NCBI GenBank assembly: GCA_937943045.1
Contig: CALEBN010000012.1
Span: 1-41,134 of the forward strand
Length of the DNA stretch: 41,134 bases
Direction: 5' to 3'
Origin: an uncultured Collinsella sp.
GTDB taxonomy: Bacteria; Actinomycetota; Coriobacteriia; Coriobacteriales; Coriobacteriaceae
This document shows, one piece after another, positions 1 to 7,529 of this stretch. The notes beneath the pieces were generated by a model. That model saw nothing but the letters and a program-made list of their open reading frames with translations, did not search any database and had not been told where the DNA came from. A program made the position numbers and the translations under genes. Every line of letters begins with the position of its first letter. The first letter of the stretch is position 1.

Positions 1-24
1 ATCCAAGGGTTATACCCTAAGAGC

Positions 25-49
25 AAACCACCCCTTTTAGGGGTGGTTT
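25..49. terminator. Bidirectional hairpin terminator
   Basis: A perfect 10-bp inverted repeat (25-34 with 40-49, AAACCACCCC/GGGGTGGTTT) encloses a 5-base loop and carries T-rich flanks on both strands. It lies 17 bases beyond the stop of the minus-strand histidine kinase, so it most likely ends that operon. It could also end a plus-strand gene lying left of the window. Confidence 0.75.
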
Positions 50-66
50 TGATGCCGAGGGGCTTC

Positions 67-1362
67 CTACCGCGGCAGGCGAATCGTAAAGCGGCTGCCA
101 ACGCCCTCGACTGAGGTCACGCCAATGACGCCGCCATGGCTATCGACGATCCACTTGGCAATGGCAAGCCCCAGACCCGAGCCCTGCGCGCCGGCATCGC
201 GCGCGTTGTCGGCACGGTAGAACCGTTCGAACGCGTGAGCTGCGGATTCCTGGTTCATGCCGATGCCCTCGTCCTCAACACTTATGTCGATCGTACCCAT
301 GCCCGCATCGGGCGCTACGCCAAATGTGACGGTCGTTCCCGCATCCGAGTACTTGGCGGCGTTTTGCACGATTACGCGCAGGGCCTGCTTCACGAGCGCG
401 ACGTCGACGGACGCGTCGCAGCGCGGGTCGCTGACAAGCGCAGCATCAAAGGCCAGCCGATACGTGTGCTCGGCATCGATCATCTGCGATTCCTCGCATA
501 CCTCGCCGACCAGTGCAGCCAGGTTAGTATTCGCGCGCCGCAGCACGGTGCGGCCGGCATCGCCGCGTGCCAAAAACAGCAGCTGCTCCACGAGCTCCTG
601 CATGTGCTCGCTTTCGGCCTTGAGGGATGCGATGGATTCTGCCAGCACGTCCGGGTCGTCTTTGCCCCAGCGGTCGAGCATGTTTACGTAGCCCTGAATT
701 ACCGCGATGGGCGTGCGCAGCTCGTGGCTTGCATCGTTGACAAAGCGCATCTGCTGCAGCTTGGCCTCTTGCATCTGGCGCAGCAGGCGGTTGAGCGCGA
801 CCTCGATGCTTGCCAGGTCGGCGTCGCCGGTGGTGACGCTCGGCGAGTCGACGCTTGCGCGCTCGATGGCCTGCTCCAGCGTTTCCATCTTGCCGCCGGC
901 GAGCTGCATGCGGCCGAGTTCGTCCACGCGCAAGGCCAAGTCGTTGAGCGGTGCCATGGTACGGCGCACACGGCGGGCACCACCGAGCATGTTGAGCACG
1001 CTGATGACCTGCCAACCCACAACGACAAGGTAGAGAGGCCATAGTGCGACGAGGTCCTGCGCGAGGGGGAAGGTCTTGGTGGTGCGCGTAAGCTCGACGG
1101 TATAGGTGAGCGTTGTCAGGTCCCAACCGCGCGCGGGCGTCAGCGACATGCCGTGAACGGTGGCGCTGGGGATCCATCCTGCGGTAAACGCGCCGTCGGG
1201 CAGCGTCTGGTTGTATCCATAGACGAGGATCGCCGCTGCAATCACCATCAGCAGCAGATCGAGCCAGACGTAGCTCATCAGGCGGCGCCACATATAACTC
1301 CAGTTGATGGCGCGGGCGATGGAGGTGACGCGCTTGGCCTCGGCGTTACGCGCGGCAGACAT
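67..1362 (-). CDS. Membrane sensor histidine kinase (HisKA/HATPase, two-component system)
   Basis: This 431-residue protein should be an inner-membrane sensor that autophosphorylates a histidine and passes phosphate to the adjacent response regulator. Two hydrophobic segments (about residues 34-50 and 103-123) frame a short extracellular loop of about 50 residues. A HAMP-like linker follows, then the HisKA H-box (NDASHELRTP, His about 213), an N-box with VQNAAKYSD, a G1 box (DEGIGM), an F-box (FERFYRAD) and a G2 box (GSGLGLAIAK). All ATPase motifs look intact. The open frame extends upstream to 1434, but the start at 1362 is preferred: the upstream residues lie inside the regulator gene and look non-native, and this start gives a typical 17-base overlap with the regulator's end. 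The signal sensed cannot be told from sequence. Confidence 0.92.
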   Translation of the reverse strand: MSAARNAEAKRVTSIARAINWSYMWRRLMSYVWLDLLLMVIAAAILVYGYNQTLPDGAFTAGWIPSATVHGMSLTPARGWDLTTLTYTVELTRTTKTFPLAQDLVALWPLYLVVVGWQVISVLNMLGGARRVRRTMAPLNDLALRVDELGRMQLAGGKMETLEQAIERASVDSPSVTTGDADLASIEVALNRLLRQMQEAKLQQMRFVNDASHELRTPIAVIQGYVNMLDRWGKDDPDVLAESIASLKAESEHMQELVEQLLFLARGDAGRTVLRRANTNLAALVGEVCEESQMIDAEHTYRLAFDAALVSDPRCDASVDVALVKQALRVIVQNAAKYSDAGTTVTFGVAPDAGMGTIDISVEDEGIGMNQESAAHAFERFYRADNARDAGAQGSGLGLAIAKWIVDSHGGVIGVTSVEGVGSRFTIRLPR

Positions 1363-2131
1363 AGCCCACCCCGCGCACGGTCTGGATGATGCTGGCACCC
1401 CCGGCGTCCTCGATCTTGGCGCGCAGGTGCGCAATGTGCACGTCGACGTTGTTGGTGTCGCCCACGTATTCGTAGCCCAGCGCCTCGTGCGCGATGCGCT
1501 CGCGCGTGAGTACGGTCTCGGCGTGCGCCATAAGCAGGGCGAGGACGTCGAACTCGCGAGCCGTGAGCGCGATGGGCGAGCCGCCGACCGTGACTTCGCG
1601 GCGGTCGGGGTCGAGCGCGACCGAGCCCACGGTGAGTGTGGCGGGGGAGGGCGTGGCAGCAGCCTGGGCCGTGTCGGTTGCCGGGGACATTGTGGCGATA
1701 CCGGCGGCCGTGCTGCTCGCTACGCCAGCCCCGGCGCCGGCGCCGCCAACACCCGAAGCCGCCCGCACGGTCTCCGAGCGCTTCAGCGCCACGCGGATCC
1801 GTGCGAACAGCTCCTCAATTGCAAACGGCTTGGTCAGGTAATCGTCGGCGCCGGCATCGAGCCCGGCCACCTTATCCATCACGGCATCGCGCGCGGTGAC
1901 CATAATCACTGGCACATCCTTGTGCTTGCGGACACGCCGCAAGACCTCCATGCCGTTGAGCTGCGGCAACAGTACATCGAGCAGAATCAAATCGTAGTCG
2001 CGCTCCAGTGCCAGGTCCACGGCGGTGCGGCCATCGGCGGCGTGCTCCACCTGGTAGCCCTCGTGCTCCAGCTCGAGCGTCACAAAGCGGGCGATTTTCT
2101 CCTCGTCCTCTACGATCAGGATCCGTGCCAT
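1346..2131 (-). CDS. OmpR/PhoB-family response regulator
   Basis: This 261-residue DNA-binding regulator is the partner of the downstream kinase. The N-terminal receiver domain (about 1-120) has the acidic pair E8/D9, the phosphoacceptor D52 (LILLDVLL), T79 and K101. A winged-helix output domain fills the C-terminus (about 165-261), with the typical ending TVRGVGYVCRA. Between them lies an unusually long Ala/Gly/Thr/Ser/Pro-rich linker of about 40 residues (about 122-162), longer than in textbook OmpR proteins and probably flexible. It overlaps the kinase start by 17 bases, so the two are translationally linked. It starts 18 bases after the DUF4342-like gene, so all three probably share one transcript. 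Confidence 0.92.
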   Translation of the reverse strand: MARILIVEDEEKIARFVTLELEHEGYQVEHAADGRTAVDLALERDYDLILLDVLLPQLNGMEVLRRVRKHKDVPVIMVTARDAVMDKVAGLDAGADDYLTKPFAIEELFARIRVALKRSETVRAASGVGGAGAGAGVASSTAAGIATMSPATDTAQAAATPSPATLTVGSVALDPDRREVTVGGSPIALTAREFDVLALLMAHAETVLTRERIAHEALGYEYVGDTNNVDVHIAHLRAKIEDAGGASIIQTVRGVGYVCRA

Positions 2132-2149
2132 GCGTGCCCCCGTCTGCGA

Positions 2150-2692
2150 TTACTTGTCGTCGTTCAGATTTTGCTTGATGTCGTCCGCGGCGTCGGCGGC
2201 GTGATTCATAAGGTTGTTGATGCTGCCGGGCACGTCGCCGTCGCTGTCGATGCGGTAGCGCATGCCAAAGAACAGACCGATCAGCATCAGCCATATCGTG
2301 GCGCCCCAGGCAAACAGCGCGACGATGGGGATCAGGATGGGGATGTTGAGGATGATCGCATCGCGGCGCGTGGCGATAAACTTGGTGTCCAGGCTCAGGC
2401 GGAAGAGCTTTTTGAGGTACTCCCACACGCTGTCCATCTTCTTGGAGAAGTCGGTCTTTTCGCTCGACTTTTCGTAGGCGGCCTGTGCGGCGACCATCTC
2501 GGCCGAGGGCTCATCGACTGGCGCGGACTCGGTGGCGGCGTGCGCCGACGTGGTCTGGGTCTTGCCCTGCGACTCGAGCCAAATGATGGCGTCCAGAACG
2601 TTGCCGTCGGCGGCGTCGAGCGCGGCCTTGGCATCGGTATAGCTCACGTTGCACTTGGTGCGGATGGTTTCAACTTTTTCGAGGTCGTCCAT
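2150..2692 (-). CDS. UBA-like/DUF4342-type small membrane protein
   Basis: A 180-residue protein with an N-terminal UBA/TS-N-like three-helix motif (about 1-45, ending in NVLDAIIWLESQGK). A charged, low-complexity middle follows, then a C-terminal part with a long hydrophobic stretch (about 115-148, ILNIPILIPIVALFAWG and LMLIGLFFGM) able to form two membrane helices. This layout is known for DUF4342 proteins of Gram-positive bacteria, whose role is not established. It is the first gene of the operon with the two-component system (18-base gap), so it may be an accessory membrane component or a target of that system; that link is inference from position only. Confidence 0.75.
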   Translation of the reverse strand: MDDLEKVETIRTKCNVSYTDAKAALDAADGNVLDAIIWLESQGKTQTTSAHAATESAPVDEPSAEMVAAQAAYEKSSEKTDFSKKMDSVWEYLKKLFRLSLDTKFIATRRDAIILNIPILIPIVALFAWGATIWLMLIGLFFGMRYRIDSDGDVPGSINNLMNHAADAADDIKQNLNDDK

Positions 2693-2810
2693 GACCTGTC
2701 CTTTCGTTCGATGGGCGCGACGCCGGGCTATCTGCCCGGGCGCGAGCGTTGCGTTCGGCGGCCTGCGTTGCGCGGTGCCGCCCCGCCCTTGGTCGAACTC
2801 TATAGTGCAG

Positions 2811-2838
2811 GTTATAGATTAAGCGATTCTTGAGCCAA
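2811..2838 (-). promoter_or_regulatory. Possible promoter for the DUF4342-regulator-kinase operon
   Basis: Read on the minus strand, TTGGCT (2833-2838) and TATAAC (2811-2816) are separated by 16 bases and lie about 120 bases upstream of the first gene of the operon. Both hexamers are near consensus for the housekeeping sigma factor. No operator is evident. The call rests on hexamer similarity alone. Confidence 0.35.
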
Positions 2839-2947
2839 GATTAATAGTGGATGAGTTTTTGGGTGGCGCGGAGGCGGGCGGGGGCAGAAAAGGCAGGTTT
2901 TGCGTGGCGTGAAGGAGGTGCAGTCTGATCTTTGGGACGGCTGACAG

Positions 2948-3129
2948 CGAGGTCTAATACTTTTCCGAGAAGTGAATGAGTGAAAACGGACCCCCGAAGC
3001 ATCGACACTTTTCGGGTGCCGTTTCCTGCGGCTTTGATGCCAGAATCCTGCGTTTATGCCGTTGAAAAATGCGGATGCTCCAGGGGTCCAAAAACAGACG
3101 TTCACTTCGCGGAAAAGTATTAGACCTCG
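2948..3129. repeat. Long imperfect hairpin / MITE-like inverted-repeat element
   Basis: The outer 29 bases (2948-2976 and 3101-3129) are inverted repeats with one mismatch; the left arm begins CGAGGTCTAATACTTTTCCG. The inner sequence continues as weaker, gapped complementarity (GGACCCC and AGCATC blocks recur inverted), so the whole 182 bases can fold back on itself. It encodes no convincing protein and lies in the gap between the two-component operon and the AbiE genes. It could be a non-autonomous mobile element or a structured intergenic repeat. No clear target-site duplication was found. Confidence 0.6.
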
Positions 3130-3213
3130 ATAGCAGGGGATGGTGGGCCGATGACAAAGTGGTGGCAGAAAAGGGGTACGCAAAGCACGCCGGTCATAGG
3201 GAATCAAAATCAC

Positions 3214-3248
3214 GTTGCAAAAGCATGAGAATATCCTACAATTGCAAC
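3214..3248 (+). promoter_or_regulatory. abiE promoter with overlapping inverted-repeat operator, probably leaderless
   Basis: GTTGCAA (3214-3220) and TTGCAAC (3242-3248) form a 7-bp inverted repeat immediately before the antitoxin ATG. Within it, TTGCAA (3215-3220) and TACAAT (3237-3242) form -35 and -10 hexamers spaced by 16 bases. The -10 ends only 6 bases before the ATG, and no Shine-Dalgarno sequence is visible, so the transcript probably starts at the initiation codon. AbiEi antitoxins of the known family repress their own promoters by binding inverted repeats; this site fits such an operator. Confidence 0.6.
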
Positions 3249-3872
3249 ATGAAGTACTTTAGCAACATAACGGCGATAAGCGAGCTTTCCGAGAGTGAGG
3301 GCGTGTTCACCACAGCCCAGGCGGCTCGTATGGACATCTCTCGAGATGCGCTGGCACACTCATGCCGCGTGGGGCGTCTTGAACGGATATGCCACGGCGC
3401 CTACCGGATGTCGGGCACGCAGCGCCGAGACACCGACGAGCTCAACGCTTTTTGGAAACTCACCAATCCCTCCCTTTGCGCGTGGGAGAGAAAACGCCAG
3501 TGGGATGGCATCGCCGTGAGCGGTACGACAGCGGCGAACCTACAGCAAATGGGCGATTTCTATCTGTCCCCCTACAGGATGACCGCGCCCATGCGCATCA
3601 ATACGAGAAACGAATCCCTTTCTTTTGCAAAGCGCGAGATCGCTGAGCAGGACATCGTCTGGCTCGACGGCCTGCCGGTAACTAAACCCGAGCGCACGCT
3701 TGTTGATCTTTGCCTCGATTGCGAGGACCCCTCATTAATTATCGATGCCTATAACGACGCGCTTGGGCGAGGGCTCGAGATACAGCGGCTGAAAGATCTT
3801 GTAGAGGAGAACTCTAAAACCGCCAAACGACGCGAGTTGATGATGTCCTTGTTGACGGCGCTGAACGAGTAA
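3249..3872 (+). CDS. abiEi: AbiEi-type antitoxin / transcriptional autorepressor
   Basis: A 207-residue protein with an N-terminal winged-helix region (about 1-60: ISELSESEGVFTTAQAARM then GRLERICHGAYR) typical of AbiEi-like antitoxins. The C-terminal domain (about 90-207) contains GLPVTKPERTLVDLCLD, a pattern recurrent in this family. In type IV AbiE systems the antitoxin neutralises the nucleotidyltransferase toxin without binding it and represses the operon. The start at 3249 was chosen over the longer open frame (from 3069) because the N-terminal domain begins here and the promoter hexamers and inverted repeat lie directly upstream. The toxin gene follows after 15 bases. Confidence is high for the pair and moderate for the exact start. 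Confidence 0.82.
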   Translation: MKYFSNITAISELSESEGVFTTAQAARMDISRDALAHSCRVGRLERICHGAYRMSGTQRRDTDELNAFWKLTNPSLCAWERKRQWDGIAVSGTTAANLQQMGDFYLSPYRMTAPMRINTRNESLSFAKREIAEQDIVWLDGLPVTKPERTLVDLCLDCEDPSLIIDAYNDALGRGLEIQRLKDLVEENSKTAKRRELMMSLLTALNE

Positions 3873-3887
3873 TGAAAAACGGAGGAC

Positions 3888-4778
3888 ATGGTGAAGTACA
3901 AAACACCTGCCGCACTGGAGATGGCTGTTAGGGATGCCGCAAGAGAATCGCCGATGGATACTAATCGGGCGATCGTCGGTTTCTACTTTCATCGCTTCCT
4001 ATGTCGCGTTTTTTCAGAAGATGACGGCCGCTTTGTACTCAAGGGTGGCCAAAGCGTCCTGGCGCGAACACTCGATGCGCGTGTCACAAGAGATATTGAC
4101 TTGGTTGCTCAAGAGGAGAGCCTCGAAGAGGCTGTTGCCGATCTGGCGCGGGCGGCTTCGATTGATCTGGAGGATTTCGTTTCGTTTGTCTTTGATCGTG
4201 CAGAGCAGATCAAAAAAGAAGATGAGTATCGGTGTGGTGCGAAGGTGTGGTTCACCCCCTTTATGGGAACCAAGAAGCTGCAGCCAATTTCAATTGACTT
4301 GGTAATTGATGAAGTGCGGGGACTTGAGCCTGAGGTTCTTGCGCCGATCGATCGTTTGAATATTGAGGGGCTCCCAGTCTGCGACTATCGAGTATGCCGA
4401 GTGGAGAGTGCCCTTGCAGATAAATTGCTCGCAATGGTAGAGATGCATGAGGGCCGTGCCTCTTCGCGAATCAAGGATATAGTCGACATCTTGGTGTACG
4501 CGAAAACTTGCTTCGTCGATGGGACTACGCTTGTCGAGAGGGTCGAGAAAGAAGCATCTGCCCGCAAGGTGGCAATGCCGGAAGAGTTCGTGGCGCCTCT
4601 CTGGTGGAAACAAAATGGTTCTGCGCAGTACATAAAGATGGCGAGGCAGGCGGGGGTACTTGATCTCGCGGGGAACATTGCTGGGGCAGAAGGGGTCGTC
4701 AATCGGTTGTATACACCGTGCTTTAATCATTCGGCGAATGTGCGCAAATGGAATCCTCAGACCACGGGATGGGAATAG
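3888..4778 (+). CDS. abiEii: AbiEii-type nucleotidyltransferase toxin
   Basis: A 296-residue DUF1814/AbiEii nucleotidyltransferase. The catalytic motif is visible as K52-G53-G54 followed by RDID (D69 and D71). A later conserved patch, ADKLLAMVEMHEGRASSRIKDIVDI (about 180-205; only partly conserved residues considered), supplies the K, R and D residues expected in this fold. Characterised members transfer nucleotides to tRNA 3' ends or otherwise block growth during phage infection. A GGAGG at 3881-3885 is only 2 bases from the ATG at 3888; a GTG at 3891 would have better spacing, so the true start may be one codon downstream. It forms an operon with the antitoxin and is followed by a strong hairpin terminator. 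Confidence 0.85.
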   Translation: MVKYKTPAALEMAVRDAARESPMDTNRAIVGFYFHRFLCRVFSEDDGRFVLKGGQSVLARTLDARVTRDIDLVAQEESLEEAVADLARAASIDLEDFVSFVFDRAEQIKKEDEYRCGAKVWFTPFMGTKKLQPISIDLVIDEVRGLEPEVLAPIDRLNIEGLPVCDYRVCRVESALADKLLAMVEMHEGRASSRIKDIVDILVYAKTCFVDGTTLVERVEKEASARKVAMPEEFVAPLWWKQNGSAQYIKMARQAGVLDLAGNIAGAEGVVNRLYTPCFNHSANVRKWNPQTTGWE

Positions 4779-4787
4779 GCTAGATAG

Positions 4788-4826
4788 TTAAGCCGGCGGC
4801 AGGATTAGTTCCTGCCGCCGGCTTAA
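4788..4826. terminator. Hairpin terminator between convergent genes
   Basis: A perfect 17-bp stem (4788-4804 with 4810-4826, rich in GCCGGCGGCAGGA) with a 5-base loop lies between the end of the toxin gene and the end of the convergent minus-strand gene. Flanking T tracts are weak, but the stem is very stable and the placement fits a shared bidirectional terminator. Confidence 0.75.
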
Positions 4827-4851
4827 GACGTTTCTACTGCCTATGTATGCG

Positions 4852-6285
4852 CTACTCACAGGCCTGGTCGACCACCTGAGTAACGGCCTTCTTTGCGGCT
4901 TCGAGGTTGCGCTGGGCTTGGGCGACAGCGGCCTCGGCTTGTTTCTTGGCCCTTACGACCTCGGCAAAGCGATTGATGGATTCGCTATACTCGCGCGTAC
5001 GCGGGTCGAGTGCTGGTGGGACTTCGATCTCGAACAGATCGGTAGGGCGGATGGCGTGGCTGTACTGATTGTCGGACAATACCTGCAAAACTATGGACCC
5101 ATGGCCGTCGGTGAGGTACGCCGCGACCATCTCTGCATACACCATGCGCTCCTCGTCGGTCATCGTTGGAATCGCCGGGCGAATGGCGGTGGTGTTGTGC
5201 GAGGCAACTAGATGCTGCTTTGCATCATCGATGCCGACCACAAGTAGGTTCGACGCGCCGTAACGACCGAGTATGCGCGGCATGACGATATCGCCGCAAC
5301 GAAGCTCGTAACGAGCCAACACGTCTGGACTTACCTTTACAGGTTCGGAATCCAGCTCCGACGCGCCTTCCGCAACATCCTTGGGCAGCAAATAGCCGTT
5401 GCGGAAATCCTGAGATGAAATGCGGCGCACCTCGACAGCGTCGATGTCATCCGAGGTGGTGCTGTCTCGGGGCATAAACGGCACCACGCGCATAAAGCTG
5501 TCGCCGAGCGTTGCGCTGTAGTTTTGAGCTACGGAGATCAGGCCAACCCTGCCTTTGGAGAGCGCGGCGTGGTGTTGGAGTAGCTTGCGCGTTTCGAGCT
5601 CGACGGTTTCAATGGAAACCGTTTTGCGTGAGTCGCACTCGATGCCGCTCCAGTCAGGGGAGAAAGCCAAGGGAAGATTGGGGTAGCGAGCCCCGTCGGC
5701 AAACCGAAGGCGTGGCATGGGCGTGGCGGCATTGCGGAATGAAACGCTGCGATTTCCCGTCGACAATACAATAAGTGCGTACATGCCGTGCATCGGAGAT
5801 TCGGCGAGCGGGTGATATAGGACGCTTTCGACGAGCCCCTCGCGCAACAGAATCGCGCGTGCCTGCTCGGCGTTGTCCAAAGACTCGAACGGCAGCAGTA
5901 CGGCGGCTCGAGTACGACCGGAGAGGGCTAGTGCATACAGGCACCAGAGATAGGCCTCCCAATCGCAGAAGCCCAGGTAGCCAGGCTCCAGATCATTAAT
6001 GAGCGCCTCACATGCGCTGTTGATTTCGCGAAAACGTTTGCGAACGCAAGCTGTGGCATCGATAAACACCGGCGCCGCGTTGTCATTGCCCGTGTTCTGC
6101 TTGCCGGGCTCAAGTTCGCAAATATTAGGTACGCCGTTGCCGTTCAGCCTGAAGCATTCACGAAGCGCCTCGCAGCCGATGGCGCCAGGTAGGCGAACGG
6201 TGAGTAGGCGGCTGCCTTGTTCTAGGTTAAGCGCGCGCGAGAGGGCGGCGGCGGTGAGACGTGGCAATGATGTTGTTTCACGCAT
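4852..6285 (-). CDS. Solitary N6-methylase remnant / HsdS-like specificity protein
   Basis: This 477-residue protein has the layout of a restriction-modification specificity module. Residues about 145-190 (AAVLLPFESLDNAEQARAIL and following) resemble the region after the catalytic motifs of HsdM-type N6-adenine methylases. The later part (about 270-430) looks like a target-recognition domain, with QYSHAIRPTDLFEIEVPPAL near its end. A basic coiled coil (about 435-472, RAKKQAEAAVAQAQRNLEAA) closes it, as in HsdS subunits. No NPPY or S-adenosylmethionine-binding FxGxG motif is visible, so methylase activity is unlikely unless a partner supplies it. No HsdM or HsdR gene lies beside it. It could be a DNA-binding specificity factor of an unknown system. 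Its promoter must lie in 6286-6574, back to back with the next gene. Confidence 0.55.
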   Translation of the reverse strand: MRETTSLPRLTAAALSRALNLEQGSRLLTVRLPGAIGCEALRECFRLNGNGVPNICELEPGKQNTGNDNAAPVFIDATACVRKRFREINSACEALINDLEPGYLGFCDWEAYLWCLYALALSGRTRAAVLLPFESLDNAEQARAILLREGLVESVLYHPLAESPMHGMYALIVLSTGNRSVSFRNAATPMPRLRFADGARYPNLPLAFSPDWSGIECDSRKTVSIETVELETRKLLQHHAALSKGRVGLISVAQNYSATLGDSFMRVVPFMPRDSTTSDDIDAVEVRRISSQDFRNGYLLPKDVAEGASELDSEPVKVSPDVLARYELRCGDIVMPRILGRYGASNLLVVGIDDAKQHLVASHNTTAIRPAIPTMTDEERMVYAEMVAAYLTDGHGSIVLQVLSDNQYSHAIRPTDLFEIEVPPALDPRTREYSESINRFAEVVRAKKQAEAAVAQAQRNLEAAKKAVTQVVDQACE

Positions 6286-6574
6286 GTATAGAGCCCTTTC
6301 TTCTTGGTGGGCTATATAATAGCAGAAAAATTTAAAAATTTCTAATGACGAGAACAGCCTACTGTGCTATCCTCGAAGCAATCCAAAACCAACTCAATAC
6401 CAACTGCTTGATGCAATCGCTACACAGCCTTTAGGCAAACCGCGCTATCAAGCAGGGTGATTTCACTAACGAAGCTGCAGGTTAGGTCGATTGTCATCAT
6501 CCATACCTCAGAGCATTCTAAAACTTAGAACAGACTTACACCAAACACCCGAAACCGGATAGAAAGAAACATTC
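6286..6574. other. Divergent intergenic region with AT-rich core and small dyad
   Basis: This 289-base gap separates two genes that point away from each other, so it should hold both promoters. It contains an AT-rich tract (about 6314-6345, with TATAAT-like sequence) and a short dyad TTCTAA-3-TTAGAA (6516-6530) about 45 bases before the plus-strand gene, which could be an operator. No ORF or RNA gene was recognised. Confidence 0.35.
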
Positions 6575-7492
6575 ATGAAGAAACGGGACAACATCTACGA
6601 GGCATTCCTCAGTGCGATCGACGAGGATCTCCGCGACATGTGCGAAATGAACGGAAAGGTAGAACGGTCTCTTCCGTGTCCGTACTGCGGCGAGAAGAAC
6701 GTCGAGCGCCTGGCCAAATCGCTCGTTGGCGTGCTGGAAGAGCGCTCGCCCGATATTCCCGGGCTGGTGCCCGAGCAGTATCGAGCCGATGTACACGAGG
6801 CCCGCGAACTTTTGACTGCCGCGACACTCGCTTTGCTGCCACTGTATTTTCCCCCGCGCGATAGCCGCATAGGCAGTGTAGCGACTGTGGTGAGTATGTT
6901 TAGGCACGGGCGTACTGCGGGCTTTAAATCGGCTGGTGTTCTCTTGTTCGAGGAAGTTGCGACAGGGATGAAGTACAGCACCAAGCAGGGTGCCTATATC
7001 CCGTCCTCCTTCGTGCGCCATACCGATGGCAGAAAGCCATGCGACCGGCTGCACCGCGATGGATCGCGTGGCTTTACGGCGGATGAAGATGATGCCGTCA
7101 TGTTTTATAAGCGCTACCTCAAGGTGCAGCGACGCGTGTTCGATACGAGTCCGCGTTTCAACTTTGAGTTATGCGTCAAACGCCCGTTTGAGGCACTTTT
7201 GGACGAACGACACACTTTTTATTACATGGAGGAAAAGATGGAAATCGATTTGACCAACAAAGTACACGGACTCGAAAATCGCTATCTCCTCAATATCAAG
7301 CATCATAAAGATTACGACCTGCTTGACAAGCTGATGATCCATGCACTGCTTGCGTACCTGGGCGACACAACGGTCTCAACTGCTGCTCGCGAGAGTTATC
7401 TGGCGCAGGCCGAGCGCCTGATCGGTCACGCGACCAAGTCGCCGCACTCGGCACAGCTCAATGAGGACGACGGCGACGATCGCATTGCTTAA
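6575..7492 (+). CDS. Unknown protein with one CxxC motif, upstream of the VirD4-like gene
   Basis: A 305-residue soluble protein that I do not recognise. It carries a single CxxC motif (CPYCGEKN, about 36-43), suggesting a small metal site or zinc-ribbon half. A charged C-terminal half follows (about 215-305) with the lysine- and histidine-rich segment NIKHHKDYDLLDKLM. No membrane segment or catalytic motif stands out. It ends 37 bases before the VirD4-like ATPase gene on the same strand, so the two are probably co-transcribed and may work together. The Shine-Dalgarno sequence is weak (AGAAAG). Confidence 0.7.
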   Translation: MKKRDNIYEAFLSAIDEDLRDMCEMNGKVERSLPCPYCGEKNVERLAKSLVGVLEERSPDIPGLVPEQYRADVHEARELLTAATLALLPLYFPPRDSRIGSVATVVSMFRHGRTAGFKSAGVLLFEEVATGMKYSTKQGAYIPSSFVRHTDGRKPCDRLHRDGSRGFTADEDDAVMFYKRYLKVQRRVFDTSPRFNFELCVKRPFEALLDERHTFYYMEEKMEIDLTNKVHGLENRYLLNIKHHKDYDLLDKLMIHALLAYLGDTTVSTAARESYLAQAERLIGHATKSPHSAQLNEDDGDDRIA

Positions 7493-7529
7493 CAACCACT
7501 AACGCCACGGACAAGAAAGGGGTCACGCC

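Noticed and set aside
136..1044. A 302-codon plus-strand frame opposite the histidine kinase
   Set aside because: It is a shadow of the kinase gene caused by GC-rich codon use.
1304..2833. A 509-codon plus-strand frame across the regulator and DUF4342 genes
   Set aside because: It is antisense to well-recognised genes and has no supporting motif.
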